Shown: one piece after another, positions 24,881-37,313 of the stretch
Layout: every line of letters starts with the position of its first letter
Numbering within the stretch: position 1 is the stretch's first letter
Origin: Anarhynchus alexandrinus
Lineage: Eukaryota > Chordata > Aves > Charadriiformes > Charadriidae
Direction: 5' to 3'
Assembly (NCBI GenBank): GCA_008711295.1
Contig: VUYV01000324.1
Span: forward strand, 709,638-773,637
Length of the DNA: 64,000 nt
Translations under genes and position numbers: made by a program
The notes under the pieces: model-generated
Databases searched by the model: none
What the model was told of the DNA's origin: nothing
The model's input: the letters and a program-made list of their open reading frames with translations, nothing else

Positions 24881-27800
24881 CATATTTGATTTCCTCTGAT
24901 AAAAAGGAAAGTGTTTTTTCAATGGACTCCTACTTAATAAGAACCATCTTTAGATCTGTCCCTACCATCAATGGAACCTCTTAGTAATCTTACCGAAATT
25001 AGGGAGGACTTGAGCACCTAAATCGACATATAAAGCTGCTTCATAAAAACTACTTAAGTTTTGACTGCTGTAAAAAAGATTATACCCATTACAGTTAGCA
25101 AAGGAATCACATGGAACTATGCATGTTTCTTGTGAGTCTCTCAATGGAGACCTTATTTATCAAGGTCTTTCATCCCATCAGCTGAGTCATAACTGATTGA
25201 GAAGACGGAGTCAGGGAACACTGTGAATCCCTTAGATACCTGGGATAATTGGAAAGTTCTTGTATTTGCTGATTAATTCCAGAAATGCATCATTACATGC
25301 AAAATTTTTTATTACAACCATAAAGTATAATGGTGACCTGTCATCAGACATGAAGAAATATATTAAGTACAACCGGACGATCTTATTCTCCCTAGAAGTA
25401 TCTTCTTCTGACATGTCTTCATTACACTTTATGGCATTAATTAGAGACACAATATAGAAAAATATTTCAACTGTCTCAGATACTAGACAAAAGCAATACA
25501 ATTTTCCCAGCAATGTGAGCTAGCCTCTATATTGAAAGTGCCACTGGTGCCTATGAGAATACTCCCCGGACTGTCTATACTCCTAACTATACAATATAGT
25601 ACAGGATGTCACTGTTTTACTGGATGGATGTCTTGTATTGTGGAGCAACAACCAACAGTATTTTGTATTGTAGATTACAGAAGTAGTCTGAATTGTTTTG
25701 GGTGAACTTAGTGTCTTTAATAACAATAGACTCCTCAAAACACTTATTAGCAATAAATTGATTAAAAGTATTTTGAGACCAAGTTTGCTTAGGGGAATAC
25801 CTCTGACTTGTGGAGACAGGGCAGTTACAGGTAAGTCAGAACAAGATAATGCACGGTTACCTAGGTGAGCTAATCAAACCTTCAAATACAATACTCTTTC
25901 CCTTTAAAAAATAATTGGTCTCTAACTGTGTATCACACTGTTAATTGTCTGGCAGCTAAGGTGAAAATACCCACAGGGCCAAAGAACTCTCTGCAACGAA
26001 CACTTCAGCTTTTTGCAGCTCTCCCCAGGCTATACCTGCAGAATAACATAACTAACTGCCACAGTCCAAGTGACCTTGATGTTGAATAGACTCAGCCAGC
26101 CATAATTGCTCTTTTGCAGCTGGAAGGCTTGGCTCATTTTTTGCTAGAAAACATTCAGTTATTTGTGTGTCAGATTTTAGGTGGAAATCAGCCTTCAGAT
26201 GATCTGGACTGTGTTGCACAGACACACACAGACAGTGTGTTTGTTAAAAAGAAAATAATAATTTTTGTGATCTTGGCACCAGGCAACTTCTGCACAGGGA
26301 ATGAGACTCTCAAACAGGACAATCAGTTGCTCTACAGATGGAAATGGGAATCTCTGTTGCATGCACCCTTGCAATGGTGTCTTCAGCTGGATCATATAAG
26401 TCTTCCCAAATTCCTGTTCTGCTCAGTTCATAAATTCCAGCTGGCCCGTGGTCCTAACTGAGCACTCCAGCTATTGGCTGTCTTAACTACACATAAAATC
26501 TCTCCTGTCTTCCATATGTATAAAAGACTGGCCTACATGACTGTTTCTGCATCTGCTGCAAAAGTCTCTATTGACCATTTACAAGCACCTTATCTATGTA
26601 CAATTTGGTTAGTTCTACAGCAGGAAACACCCAAGGGAATCTCTGGAAGGGCCAGATTCTCCACTTGGGATTTTAATCAACATATTTGGGCAGATGAAAT
26701 TAGTACAGCCAGAGCAAGAGCTGCCTGGGGGAAATACTCTCAAAAACCTTCTTGAAACCACCTTGAAACCTTCTGCAGCAATTACTCAAATACTTTGTTG
26801 TGAAGGATGTGGGATCTCAGTCAATCACCTTGTTTCGTGTTCAGTGTGTTGTCTCTGCAGAAGAATAGCTGGGGGAGTTTCTCATTCCCCAGGGAATTAA
26901 TGATCCAAGTTAACTGCACATATAAGAGGTACCACTTTGATACCCAGCTGCGCCGCAATTACAACACATAAGCTTGAGTTTTGTACTTTTAACTTAAATT
27001 CTATAGCGTTTGCCATAATTGCAATACCTCATAAAATAGACTTGAAATACCACCAGTATTTTAAGTTGGTTTATAAACTACACTGTAACTGCTTTTCTAG
27101 CAGAACTAGAAATAAGGATGTTCAGAATTAATTCTTCGTGCCATCTCCTAGAAACATTTAGCTTCCAATTGTAGCAGATTCATAAAGTTCCCCAATACAG
27201 TCATCATATACCTCCACAGAGCCCATACATGGACTCACTGCATAAAAGTAGACATGTAGGAGACTTTGCAGAAGACAATGGACTTGAAAGCAGTTTTAGC
27301 CCATACTTTAATCCCAGAAAACTTGATACATGCACACATTTCTACACGGACATGGTCACATCTCTGCAGGTCTTTTACTTCAGGTTGGTTCTTTGACCTA
27401 ACAGTACCACTGCATGTTAACACAAATTTTGAACAATTTTAGTCCCAGTGCTAGTCAGGTACATAAATAACTACATAAAGCATGGAAAAAGCAATTGAAT
27501 TCCCTTTGTTAAGATGAGGAACTCTTAGATTATGGGAAGTTCTTCTCTGTGAAATGGTATTTCCAGCCTGGAAGTATCTTCTGATCCTAAGGCCAAATGC
27601 TTTGCCTCTCCCCATGGGGATCTCTGTGGTCTCCCCACACAGAGAAGGTAGATCCAAGCTGGCTATTGAGAACAATCCTTCACATACTCTGTCACTAGAC
27701 TGTGCATAGGCATTGTCTCAAAAAGTGGGAATAAATACAACAAAACAGTACCAGGGACCATTTAACAGCTGAACATACACAGAAGTATCAGTTAAAGAAA

Positions 27801-30800
27801 AAGAGGTGGAAGGTTTTAGAAGACTGGTAAATTAGGCCAGTTTTAAACTTTCCTGGACTAGCACTCATTAATAACACCATTCCTACTAATGGCTAGTTCT
27901 TATTATCAGTCATTATCATTATTACTGTGTATTCAAATCAGTCAGTCCTTAACAATCACAGCCAACATTAGCTGCCAAAATGCAATACCAAGGACCTGAT
28001 GCCACCTAATTAGCACTGATGGCTACAGTGCTGGATGATCTTAGTTTCCACAATGAAGGTAAGATGGGTCTGAAGTAGATGTCTTCTCCCTACCCACCAA
28101 ATTTGGTATCTTTTATAAGGCTAGTCAATTCCCAGCCCTCAGCCTCCACCCCAGGCTACACACTACCTGATCTTGGGGAGAATGTTGCTTTTCCAGGCTG
28201 TGGCAGGTACCTTATCCTGCTGTTCATCTGTTTCATTCCTTGCTCATCTGCTGCTGCTTTTCCTAAAATGAAAGAAATCTTTTTCCAGCTTTCTAGGTTG
28301 CATTTTTCCAATGAGCAGTAACTGCCCATTGGTGTATTGTTAATAGCTCTGGGGATGCTGTTCTCAACTCAGTGTTCATATTTTCAAGATCTTTGAGGTT
28401 AACCCCCACTTAAACTGTACATCATAACAAGAGACATCTGGCACCAAACTGAGTTCACCTCACAATTTCTCATAACAAATTGATAACAAGCCTGGCAGGC
28501 CAGTACAGGAACTTCACTCAGTTTGCATGAGGCACAATAAGCATAAGGCCTGTTGCAACGACAGTACTATTTTTACTGGACTATTTGGTAAAAAAAAATG
28601 TTTGCACAGTCATGTTATATTTTGGGTTCAAAACAAGCTACTATTAAAGTCTACTTTGTGTGCTTCTACATTTATAGGTGCAATATGCTTCTGCTTTAAG
28701 TACAGCTGTTTTATTAACTAGTATAACTAGCATCAGGGACTAAATACTACATAAGGCCAGGCAGTTTTGTTAAATTTATAGCCAGATAAGCTCCCTTAGG
28801 AAAAGGAGCAGCCTCTCGGGCTGTGTTTTCTAGCAGGGGATCCCTTGCTCATATTGATGGCATATTCTCAGCGTTGACTAGGTCAGTTTTGGAAATAAAG
28901 CCAATCTAATTTCATGTCTCTAGAAAATCCTGAAAAAATTAAGTCTCAGTCCAAAAAACAACACTCTCCTCTAGGTCCTGCTATACCTTTATTAAGCAGC
29001 TACCTTCTGCCTCTCCTGTTACTCCCTATTAGGCAGACAAGCTACCACAGTCATCTGTGTACCTGTTAGTCTGCTTCATGGTACATTTCTGACTCCTTTG
29101 CTGTGTTTTGGTGCCATAACCAAAGCCTGTACTGTACATACCCTTTTGTGACTGAAATTGTCAATAGCTATTGAAGAAGAGACTAATGAGCTGCTATTCT
29201 TGTTTTTTTGAGCTACGTGTACTTCATGACAGTTATATCACTTAAATTTCAAGTATTCACTGGTTGTATCCAAGCATTTTCTCAGCCTTGTATATTTAAA
29301 ACTCTGTGGAATGGCTTAACTGTGTGCAGCTGCTTAGGACAAAATCCAAAACATCTATTTAGGGTTCTAAAAATAGGCACTTAAATTTACCTAATTACAC
29401 AGTACTAGAAACCCCACAGTACTGCAGCTATGTAACCCTGAAGGCAACACAAACTCCCTATGCAGGTTAGTTTAAATTCCCTCATCAGACCACCCAGGCA
29501 CAAAGTACCTAGAGGAGCCCAGGCTATTGAACTGTTTCCTCTTGCTTACTTGTAGGCTCTCTTTCTCTCTTGACTGATTTCTACTTTCCCCAAAACAATA
29601 GCCTGGCTTTCATACCCAAGACTGAGAGCATTTTTACACACATACTCTTCTATTGCTTACTCACCTATATCCTGTGTATTGCCTCATCACTGAGTTACTA
29701 CATATTTATCTTTTTTGGTTTTACATAAAGGACATGGGGTTTCATCTAGTTAAAGTTCGTGTCCTCAGGAGAAGACCTCCCCCATTCTGGCTTCCCAATA
29801 GACAGAAGTTATCTCCTGACAGTTTTTAAGTCTAGAGTTCAGGCTCTGAAGTTCCGTTTCTCTAAGTTCAATCACCCCCTGCTCTTAGTGGTCTTGGCTC
29901 ACCTGGGGAGCTCACATATCAAGAGGGACAATTAATCTCTTAGAGGTATCTAATTGTCTCCATCAGCTACACCGGGAACCCAGCCACCTTATTTCATCAG
30001 TTTGCCCGGCCGAGCTGGTGGGTTGACACTGCAATGCTAAATATAGACATAGAGGGTACTTATTTTACAAGTTACATCATTAAACAGGATACATGATCCC
30101 AGTAAAGGTAAGAACAGCCACAGAAATAACATGCTGCAAACAGTCTTCCCATTAATCAAAGAATGGTGTATTGCATGTTTTCCTTTGCTAATTGTTGTGG
30201 TTTAGGATGCAGAGTCCATCATCATTCCCTCCTAATGAGTGTTAATAGGGATATCGTCTTCACTATTTTATCTGCACCCTCCATTAAATAACACACCTTG
30301 GAAAACAATTAGTCTGATTTTGTTTAAACTCACATGCATAAAAATTACCTTGATTTAGAGCAGCAGTCCAGGAGAGATTTTAGAAGTTTAAGAGAACAAA
30401 AGGTGACGCTCAGCAAAAGTAATCCTTTCACTCCTGTATTTCACTGGAATTAAACCTATTTCCTGTGTAATCAGGATTGTATCAGAATCCTTTTCTTCTG
30501 GTTTTGTTATGGCTCATCTTAATCAGACAGTCTTTTTAGTATTCACAGAGATCTAGTGTCAATGTTTAGTTCACGCCAGATGAAAGTAAATGGATTTTAG
30601 TTAGCTTCTCAGATGCCAATCTAATTAAACACTTACTGTAGAAAATGAAAGTGACATATGTAACAGAGCATAGAGGTGTTTATGTAGTTTACATAGCAGT
30701 TTTCAGGTGTAAAACAACAATGATTAAAGCACTACATTGTTTATTTACTCATTATAAAGCAACTGGGCTCAGTTTTATGCAAAGCAAAGGCAGAATTTCA

Positions 30801-31706
30801 GTTTAAATTACTCTTATGGGAGTTAAGTATCACTCAATAATGAGAGTAGGGGAAAAAAAACTGCTAAAATAATCCAGCTGCAAATTAAACAATTCAATTA
30901 TCCTTTACAATAGCTGGGGCAAGACCAAGTGCTAATGGGCACTAAATGAGAAGGTGACTTTTTTCATTGGCTTTGTTGGTCATATTCCATTGCTCTTGCA
31001 CTTTGTCATTGTTAAGGAAGACTGAGGTTGATTGCTAGCATGTAGTTAAGAGTTTAGGCAAAAAGGAGAGTATCTAGAGTCTCAGAGTTAGGTCACAAGC
31101 TGCCTGGCATGTCAAGTGGCCTGGGATGATCTAGCTATTACTGGTTGTAAAGGAAGTATAGACAGGAAGCCAGAAGAGACTAATAAAATCTGTTTAGAAA
31201 GGAGTAGATTGGTTCTAGTTTACTACCATCTGGGTCTTCCCACTCTTTTCCACTCATAAAATCTTTTGCATATCCAGCAAAATCCAAGCCTGTTAAGAAG
31301 CAGGCCACACTTCCGCATCTGTCAAACATCCTCTTTCCTCTTGCCTTCTCTGAAGCATGCTTTTTGTGTGTCTCTGTTAGGAATCCTACCTGTCTCCAGT
31401 GCAGCCTCTCGCTCTTCAGGAATGCATTGGGTTCGCTTCCACTTTCTAATCAGAAGAAGCTGTTCAGGACATCTGTTCTTCTCTTCAACCTGTGCAACAA
31501 TGCTTTGCTAGTTAATTTATTCTTTTCCTTTAGGCTAAACATGCAACTCTATCCTTACTTTTGTTTACTGGATTATCTTAAATTCTGAATGTCATTGTGA
31601 CCAGTTGTCCCAGAAAATTCATGTCTTGCACTCTGCAGTCTTCAAACAAAACCAAATGGTCTACATACAACCTGACCTAGAACTTTCCAGTAGCCTTTCA
31701 CATGAG
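24881..31706. other. Non-coding; possible regulatory block near 30.5-31.0 kb
   Basis: Nearly 7 kb without a gene I can support. Frames of 60-115 codons have no family signature. Words such as TAGGCACTTAAATTTACC near 29373 may be an old palindromic repeat. The part at about 30540-30960 is rich in ATTA cores (CTAATTAAAC, CAAATTAAACAATTCAATTA) and has even, non-repetitive composition, as some conserved enhancers do. This is only a suggestion. Confidence 0.5.
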
Positions 31707-32880
31707 CTATGGATGTCGTCTATCTGGACTTCTGTAAGGCCTTTGTGTGTGTTGTCCCCCACAACATCCTTCTCTCTAAATTAGAGAGATACAGATTTGA
31801 TGGGTGGATTGTTTGGTGAATGAGGAATTGGTTGGATGGTCTCATCCAGAGAGTAGTGATCAATGACTCAATGTCCAGATGGAGGTCAGTGACAAGTGAT
31901 GTCCTCAGGATTCTGTACTGGGGTAAGTACTGTTATATATATTCATCAATGACATAAACAGTGGGATCAAGTGTACCCTCAGCAAATTTGCAGACAACAC
32001 CAAGCTGAGTGGTGCAGTTGACACGCCTGAGGGATGAGACACCATCCAGAGGGACGTGGATGAGCTTGAGAAGTGGGCCCATGTGAACTTCATGAGGTTC
32101 AACAAGGCAAGGTGCAGGGTCCTGCACATGGGTCGGGGCAACCCCTGGCATCAGTACAGGCTGGGGGATGAAGGTATTGAGAGCAGCCCTGCTGAGAAAA
32201 ACTTGGGGGTACTGGTGGATGAAAAGCTAGACATGAGTGGCAATGTGCGCTCGCAGCCCAGAAGGCCAACCGTACCCTGGGCAGAATCAAAAGAAGTATG
32301 GCCAGCAGGTCAAGGGAGCTGATTCTGCCCCTCTACTCTGTTCTGGTGAGACCCCACCTGGAGTACTGCATCCAGCTCTAGAGCCCTCCACACAAGAAGG
32401 GCATGGACCTGTTGGAGTGGGTCCAGAGGAGGGCCACAAAAATGATTAGAGGGATGGAACACCTCTCCTATGAAGAAAGGTTGAGAGTGTTGGCGTTGTT
32501 CAGCCTGGAGAATAAAAGGCTCTGGGGAGACCTTATTGAGGCCTTTTAGTACTTAAAGGAGGCTTATAAGAAAGATGGGGACAAACTTTTTAGCAGGGCC
32601 TGTTGCGACAAGACAAGGGGTAATGGTTTCAAACTAAAAGAGGGAAAATTTAGACTAGATAGAAGGAAGAAATTTTTTACAATGAGGGTGGTGGCACACT
32701 GGAACAGGTTGCCCAGAGAAGTTGTGGAGGCCCCATCTCTGGAAATATTCAAGGTTGGGTTGGAGGGGGCTCTGAGCAACCTGATCTAGTTGAAGATGTC
32801 CCTGCTCATTGCAGCGGGGTTGGACTAGATGACCTTGAAAGGTCCTTTCCAACCCAAACCATTCTATTATTCTATGATTC
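31707..32880 (+). mobile_element. CR1 LINE, 5'-truncated
   Basis: CR1 is the main LINE of birds. This copy begins in the reverse transcriptase region ([12 protein letters not shown] at about 31709) and runs to the CR1 3' end, where TTCCAACCCAAACCATTCTA is followed by repeated ATTCTATG-like units ending near 32880. The 5' truncation is typical of target-primed reverse transcription. No target duplication is evident, as is usual for CR1. Its sequence is close to the CR1 copy at 47001 and to the reverse complement of the copy at 45667. Confidence 0.95.
31709..32789 (+). pseudogene. CR1 ORF2 reverse transcriptase remnant
   Basis: Only the reverse transcriptase palm/thumb part and the C-terminal region remain. 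The endonuclease half is absent. The palm motif normally FADD reads FADN at 31987-31998 (TTT GCA GAC AAC), so one catalytic aspartate codon is lost. An in-frame TGA lies at 32035-32037. A frameshift occurs near 32235-32245, where the usual alanine- and glutamine-rich stretch is read out of frame. The C-terminal block with FRLD, RRKKFF and WNRLPREVVEAP is readable in another frame, and the ancestral stop TAG is at 32787-32789. It cannot make a working enzyme. Confidence 0.9.
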
Positions 32881-35800
32881 CATGAGTGCTTTTTCTGCTG
32901 TAGCTTGTCTCTGTAGAAACAATTTTGCATTTACATCTGTTGCTTCTTTCCTTTTAGAAAAACTGTTCCCATGCTGATCCTGAAATATTTGAGTTGGGCT
33001 ATACACACAGCCAACAAATCTGGGCTCTGAAGCCCTGTATTCACAGATGGTTATCTTCATTGCCTGGCAGGTCTGGTTTATCCATTTCTCGAGATCACCT
33101 TCAGTTTGACTGATAAACATATTAAATGTAGGAAAGTTAAGAATAAATTTTCCACACATTCCTGTTTATTAATAGCTCCTTGCAGTGAACTGTCTAGCAT
33201 AGTTTGGACTTTTAAACATTAACATCCCTTCTTTTAGCATAAAATACAGATAAAATTTATTTTTATTCTTCTGTATATCAGCCTAAATTAAATATAGTCT
33301 CTGATCTGTTGGAGCACTTCCTCCTGATGTTCTAGATGCTTCTTTCAAGTGGTGCTAGTTACAGGCGAATCACTAAAATATGCAGCTGTATACCCTTCAT
33401 ATCTCTTCAAAGAATGTCCATTAATCAATGAAACATTATTGGAGTGCCTTGTAGTCCAAATGAGAGGACAGTAAATAAATAGTGCCCTTTCCTACCTCTC
33501 CAAGTTTTAAATGCTACATTAATTTGACACTTGAGAGAAAGGAACCTACAAGTAATATACCTCCAAATTCAGAGTTCAGGACCTCCAATCTGTTCAACTA
33601 TTTGTCTATAAAATGACATTCTATTTGAGGGTCTCTTCATCATCGTAGTATATTTATATGTAAGATATTCTTTTTAGGTTTTTTGAAACACAACTTTCTC
33701 ATCCTTTAGTGCTCCATACCCGTCCAGGTTTTCATAATGCAATTGCTGTTTAAGTTTGTTTTCTTGATATGGTATGGCAGCCTGCCAAGTCAGCAAATGC
33801 TTCAAACTAATTTTTGATCCTTCAGGAATCTTTCCTATGATTTTAGAGCTCTGGTCCCTACAAAATGGTATTGTACCTGATTCAGCTCCAAGTTCCTAAC
33901 CCTGGGCTAGATCTTCTTCATGACTTCTACTACACATAACAGCCTCCTGGAGCTTTCCTTCCCTGGGTACAGACAAACAGAAGAAGCAAAGAAACAGTAT
34001 CTCCCCCCTTCCAGAAGGCTACCCATAGACCTGTCATTGTTAAAGAATATAATCTCTAACATACTCATAAAACAGATATCATTTACTACTGATGGGCATA
34101 CTGATGTTAATTAAATGTTTATTCTACTCATCTGGCCTTAGCCTCCAATTCTTTCCTTAATCTTTCTTTTTTTTTTTTCCTTTATTGGTGGTACCAAATG
34201 GGGTTGACACTTGCAAGCCAAAGGTAAGTTCAAATAGTTAAAAGCATGAGCATGTTTACACCTATCCTTACATATAACAGCCAGAAATAACTTCTGCTTG
34301 TGTAAGTTGATCCCGTGTAAAGAGAAAGTTTAGTGATTTTAATTGATTTACATTTCTACATATGTTTCTGCTTGAAGAAAAATTAGATGATCTTTATGGG
34401 CTTTTGGGACAGAAAGAGGCTCAGAACAGGAGGTGGGGGGGTAAGTTCCCAACATGACTATACCATGAAAGTTTTCCGTCTGATTACTTAGAACATTCTC
34501 TGGTGCTCCAACCTGGTTAAGACTCCCTCAACCTATTGGCAACTTATGTCTCTCATAGGGTGTTCTTCTGAGTGCCATAATACAGGATCAGGAAGCGAAT
34601 GGACAGGATGGCTTTTCAAGCTCACTTTTAGCCATATATGCTACAGATTATACTCTATATTTTCATACTGCAGTAACAGTTCTTTCTGAAACTTCTGAGA
34701 GAAGAACAGTGGAAAAAGTTTTGCTTTCTGGGGCTGCTTTCTGATGCTCAAAATAACTTCCAAAGATCTATTAGTACAGGTATGTGGTGGGCCATGAAAT
34801 CTTATATTTGAATCAGTTTCCTTTTTTCTCTGTATATTACAAAGAGAGAAGTGTATGTCCTCCTGAAGGGATTGTTTCCTTATGTATTTTTTTCTGTTAC
34901 CGTTGTGATGATGCTACATTAAATCATGCTACTTGTAGAACAGATTCCAATTTTATAGCCTCATTTTTTATAGGTTTTATTCATGGTATGAATATTTGGA
35001 TTTTCATGACTTTGAACTGTTACAGTTTGAAGGGAGTAACCTTGACCTTAAAACCCTTCTGCTTGTAGTATCTTATTCCACAGAAATCCTGCTTCTACTT
35101 TTTTTACCTTAAAAATTTTTATTTACGTCCTTTTTCCTGTATCTTACTCTTTCCCAGCTGTTCCCATATTCCCTCAAATGATGCTGGTTTAATTGGGTTT
35201 GAGTTTTATTTCTGTCACCATACAAAGACAATTTCTCTACTAAAAGCAGGAAAATAACGTCCTAAAAAACAAGTCCTGTGGGAGATCTGTAAATTGCAAT
35301 CATATGCTTAAAATATCACAGACTTTGAATGCAAAGTATTTTGGAAGTGAATAATGTACTCCAATCTTTAAGCATGCAACACAATTTCTTATTTCTCTCT
35401 TGGTTTAAGTCATTCTCAGGAATCCACTAACAGAATTCTGTTTCTACTAACTTGCCATTCAGTTATAAGAGAAATGTCATTATCGTATTTGTGTAAACCA
35501 ATATCTTCTTGGGTTGTGCGATATAACCTTTGATTGCTTAATAAAAATATCATTCCCTACATACACCAAGAGCAACTAAACAATGCAATAAAAAACCTGT
35601 AGATGCTCCAGTATACTGTGGTGTTAACAACATTACTGAATATTCGAGAAAAATATTATAGGGGCTCGTTTCTGACTTTAAGAGTGACTTTTTTGTGAAA
35701 AAGTGGTAGACTGGCATTATACAGATGGGCTACTACAAAGCAAAACTGATCAGGTGTATGTCTTTATAGAATGGCTTTCTCATGGTGCCCACAACATAAT

Positions 35801-36437
35801 TAAAGAATTGGTGATGGTGCCGGGTTACTGGCAGCTGCCTTCTCTTCCTTCCTTTTCTCCTTTGTTCTCTCTGACTTACCCCAAGGCTGTACAATTACTG
35901 ATCTATTTTTCCATCTCCAATCATTATCTATTTCTTATTAGCAACTTTTTTGGCCATTACAACACTGCAGATGTTATAATATTACACAATCCTTGTTACT
36001 GAATTTCTTCCTGAAAGTTTCTTAGATTGAAATGGGTGCTGAAGTAACTTAGGTTAAGGCAGTAACAAAATGGAAGAGGAAAAAAGATGGTAAAAAGACG
36101 GTGAAAAGATATCATGAATAGATAAGTGAGTAATCTAGGGTCAGATTTATTAAATCTTAATTAAATATCCCAATAGACAGCAAAGAAACTTGGGCACAAC
36201 TCAACTTTTATTTGTGTTATTTCTTAATTATCCTTGTATTGAATATTAAAATTTTCATAACATAAACCCTGAGGAGAACTTAATTAAATACACATACATA
36301 TTTACACATATTTATTTACATGTGTGTGCATTTGTGTGTGTGTGTGTATCTACCTTGCTACTAATGAAATCTATGTGCTTAAAAATAGTTGTCTGTTTCT
36401 CTGTCAAGTTTAATTCCTCTTGTCTTGAGTGAGGCTT
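32881..36437. other. Non-coding, no recognised gene
   Basis: AT-rich sequence between two CR1 copies. A T run at about 34168-34179 and short frames of up to 99 codons (35703-36002) lack any family feature. A TG microsatellite lies at 36321-36348. Confidence 0.55.
36321..36348. repeat. (TG)n microsatellite, interrupted
   Basis: TGTGTGTG, CATT, then TGTGTGTGTGTGTG. It is a short interrupted dinucleotide repeat. Confidence 0.9.
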
Positions 36438-37313
36438 CATTCAAGATGTTCACCAGTGACTTTGTGGACTAAGTACAGAATGTTCTTATTAACCATTCCC
36501 AAAAGCTTAAGCCAACAGTGGTGGCCTATATGCTGCAGGTTTGAAAGAAAATATACAATCATTTTTAGAATTTGAAGAAACAATTGGATGAAATTCAACA
36601 CAAACAAGTGCCAAGTGATTAATCATCTGCATAAACTTGTTTCAAAGGCACCCGGTTAGGTAATAGTTCTGTATAAAAGGATGTAGGGGTTGTAGCAGAT
36701 CATGATCAGCACATGAATCAAAATGCTGCCCAAAAAACACCAACAAAAACAAACCACAACAAAAAAACCTCAAGAGATTATCATGAGATATATAAAGAGC
36801 AGCATTGCCTGTAAGATACATGTAGTAATTTTTTCCCTCTACTTGTTATTGGTAGGCCTCAGGGCTGAAACACTGGGTCCAGACAGTATAGGGGAGAGCG
36901 ATGAGAATGATAAGAGGTCTAGAAAACATGACCTATGAGAAAACATTGAAAAAATTGGAATTATTTTGCCTGAGGAGGACTGGGGTGGGTTGAACTGCCC
37001 TTCAAAAATATAAAAGGCTGTTGTTGGAAAGAAAGGAATACTCTATTTATGACCACAGTGGAAAGAATAAATAATAACAGGTTTAAGTTTCAAAAAAGTA
37101 TAAATTTAGATTTCGGAAAAAAAAAGTTTTACAGTAATATTAGTAAAGATTTCTCGTGAGACTGTGGCATCTCATCATTTTTTTTTTTTCTTGTGAGCTG
37201 AACTAACACTTGTTAGAAACTACTGAGGGAAAATTGCTGCTGTCTGGGGTATTAAAAGGACTAAGTGACCTACCGAAGTTCCTTCCAGCACTATGAATAC
37301 ATGATTACAGGAT
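36438..37313 (+). mobile_element. Ancient, heavily decayed CR1-like LINE
   Basis: The order of landmarks follows the CR1 3' half although identity is low. An N-rich AAATTCAACACAAACAAGTG (about 36590-36610) sits where CR1 encodes FNxxKCKV. A block at 36680-36720 resembles DVGVxVxxDH. The translation at about 36853-36938 reads LRAETLGPDSIGESDENDK and then RSRKHDL, matching the CR1 stretch for the arginine-rich region ending in ENxTYEE. GTGGAAAGAATAAATAATAACAG then corresponds to the R-x-N-N block. The end (37260-37313), TAAGTGACCTACCGAAG then TTCCTTCCAGCACTATGAAT, is the diverged CR1 3' terminus. It is much older than the copies at 31707, 45667 and 47001, probably from a different subfamily. 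The 5' boundary is approximate. Confidence 0.7.

Noticed and set aside
24392..24984. Two overlapping plus-strand frames of 165 and 192 codons
   Set aside because: They lie in a GC- and pyrimidine-rich repeat where stop codons are rare. The translations are Ser/Pro/His-rich with no domain, and the two frames overlap almost completely.
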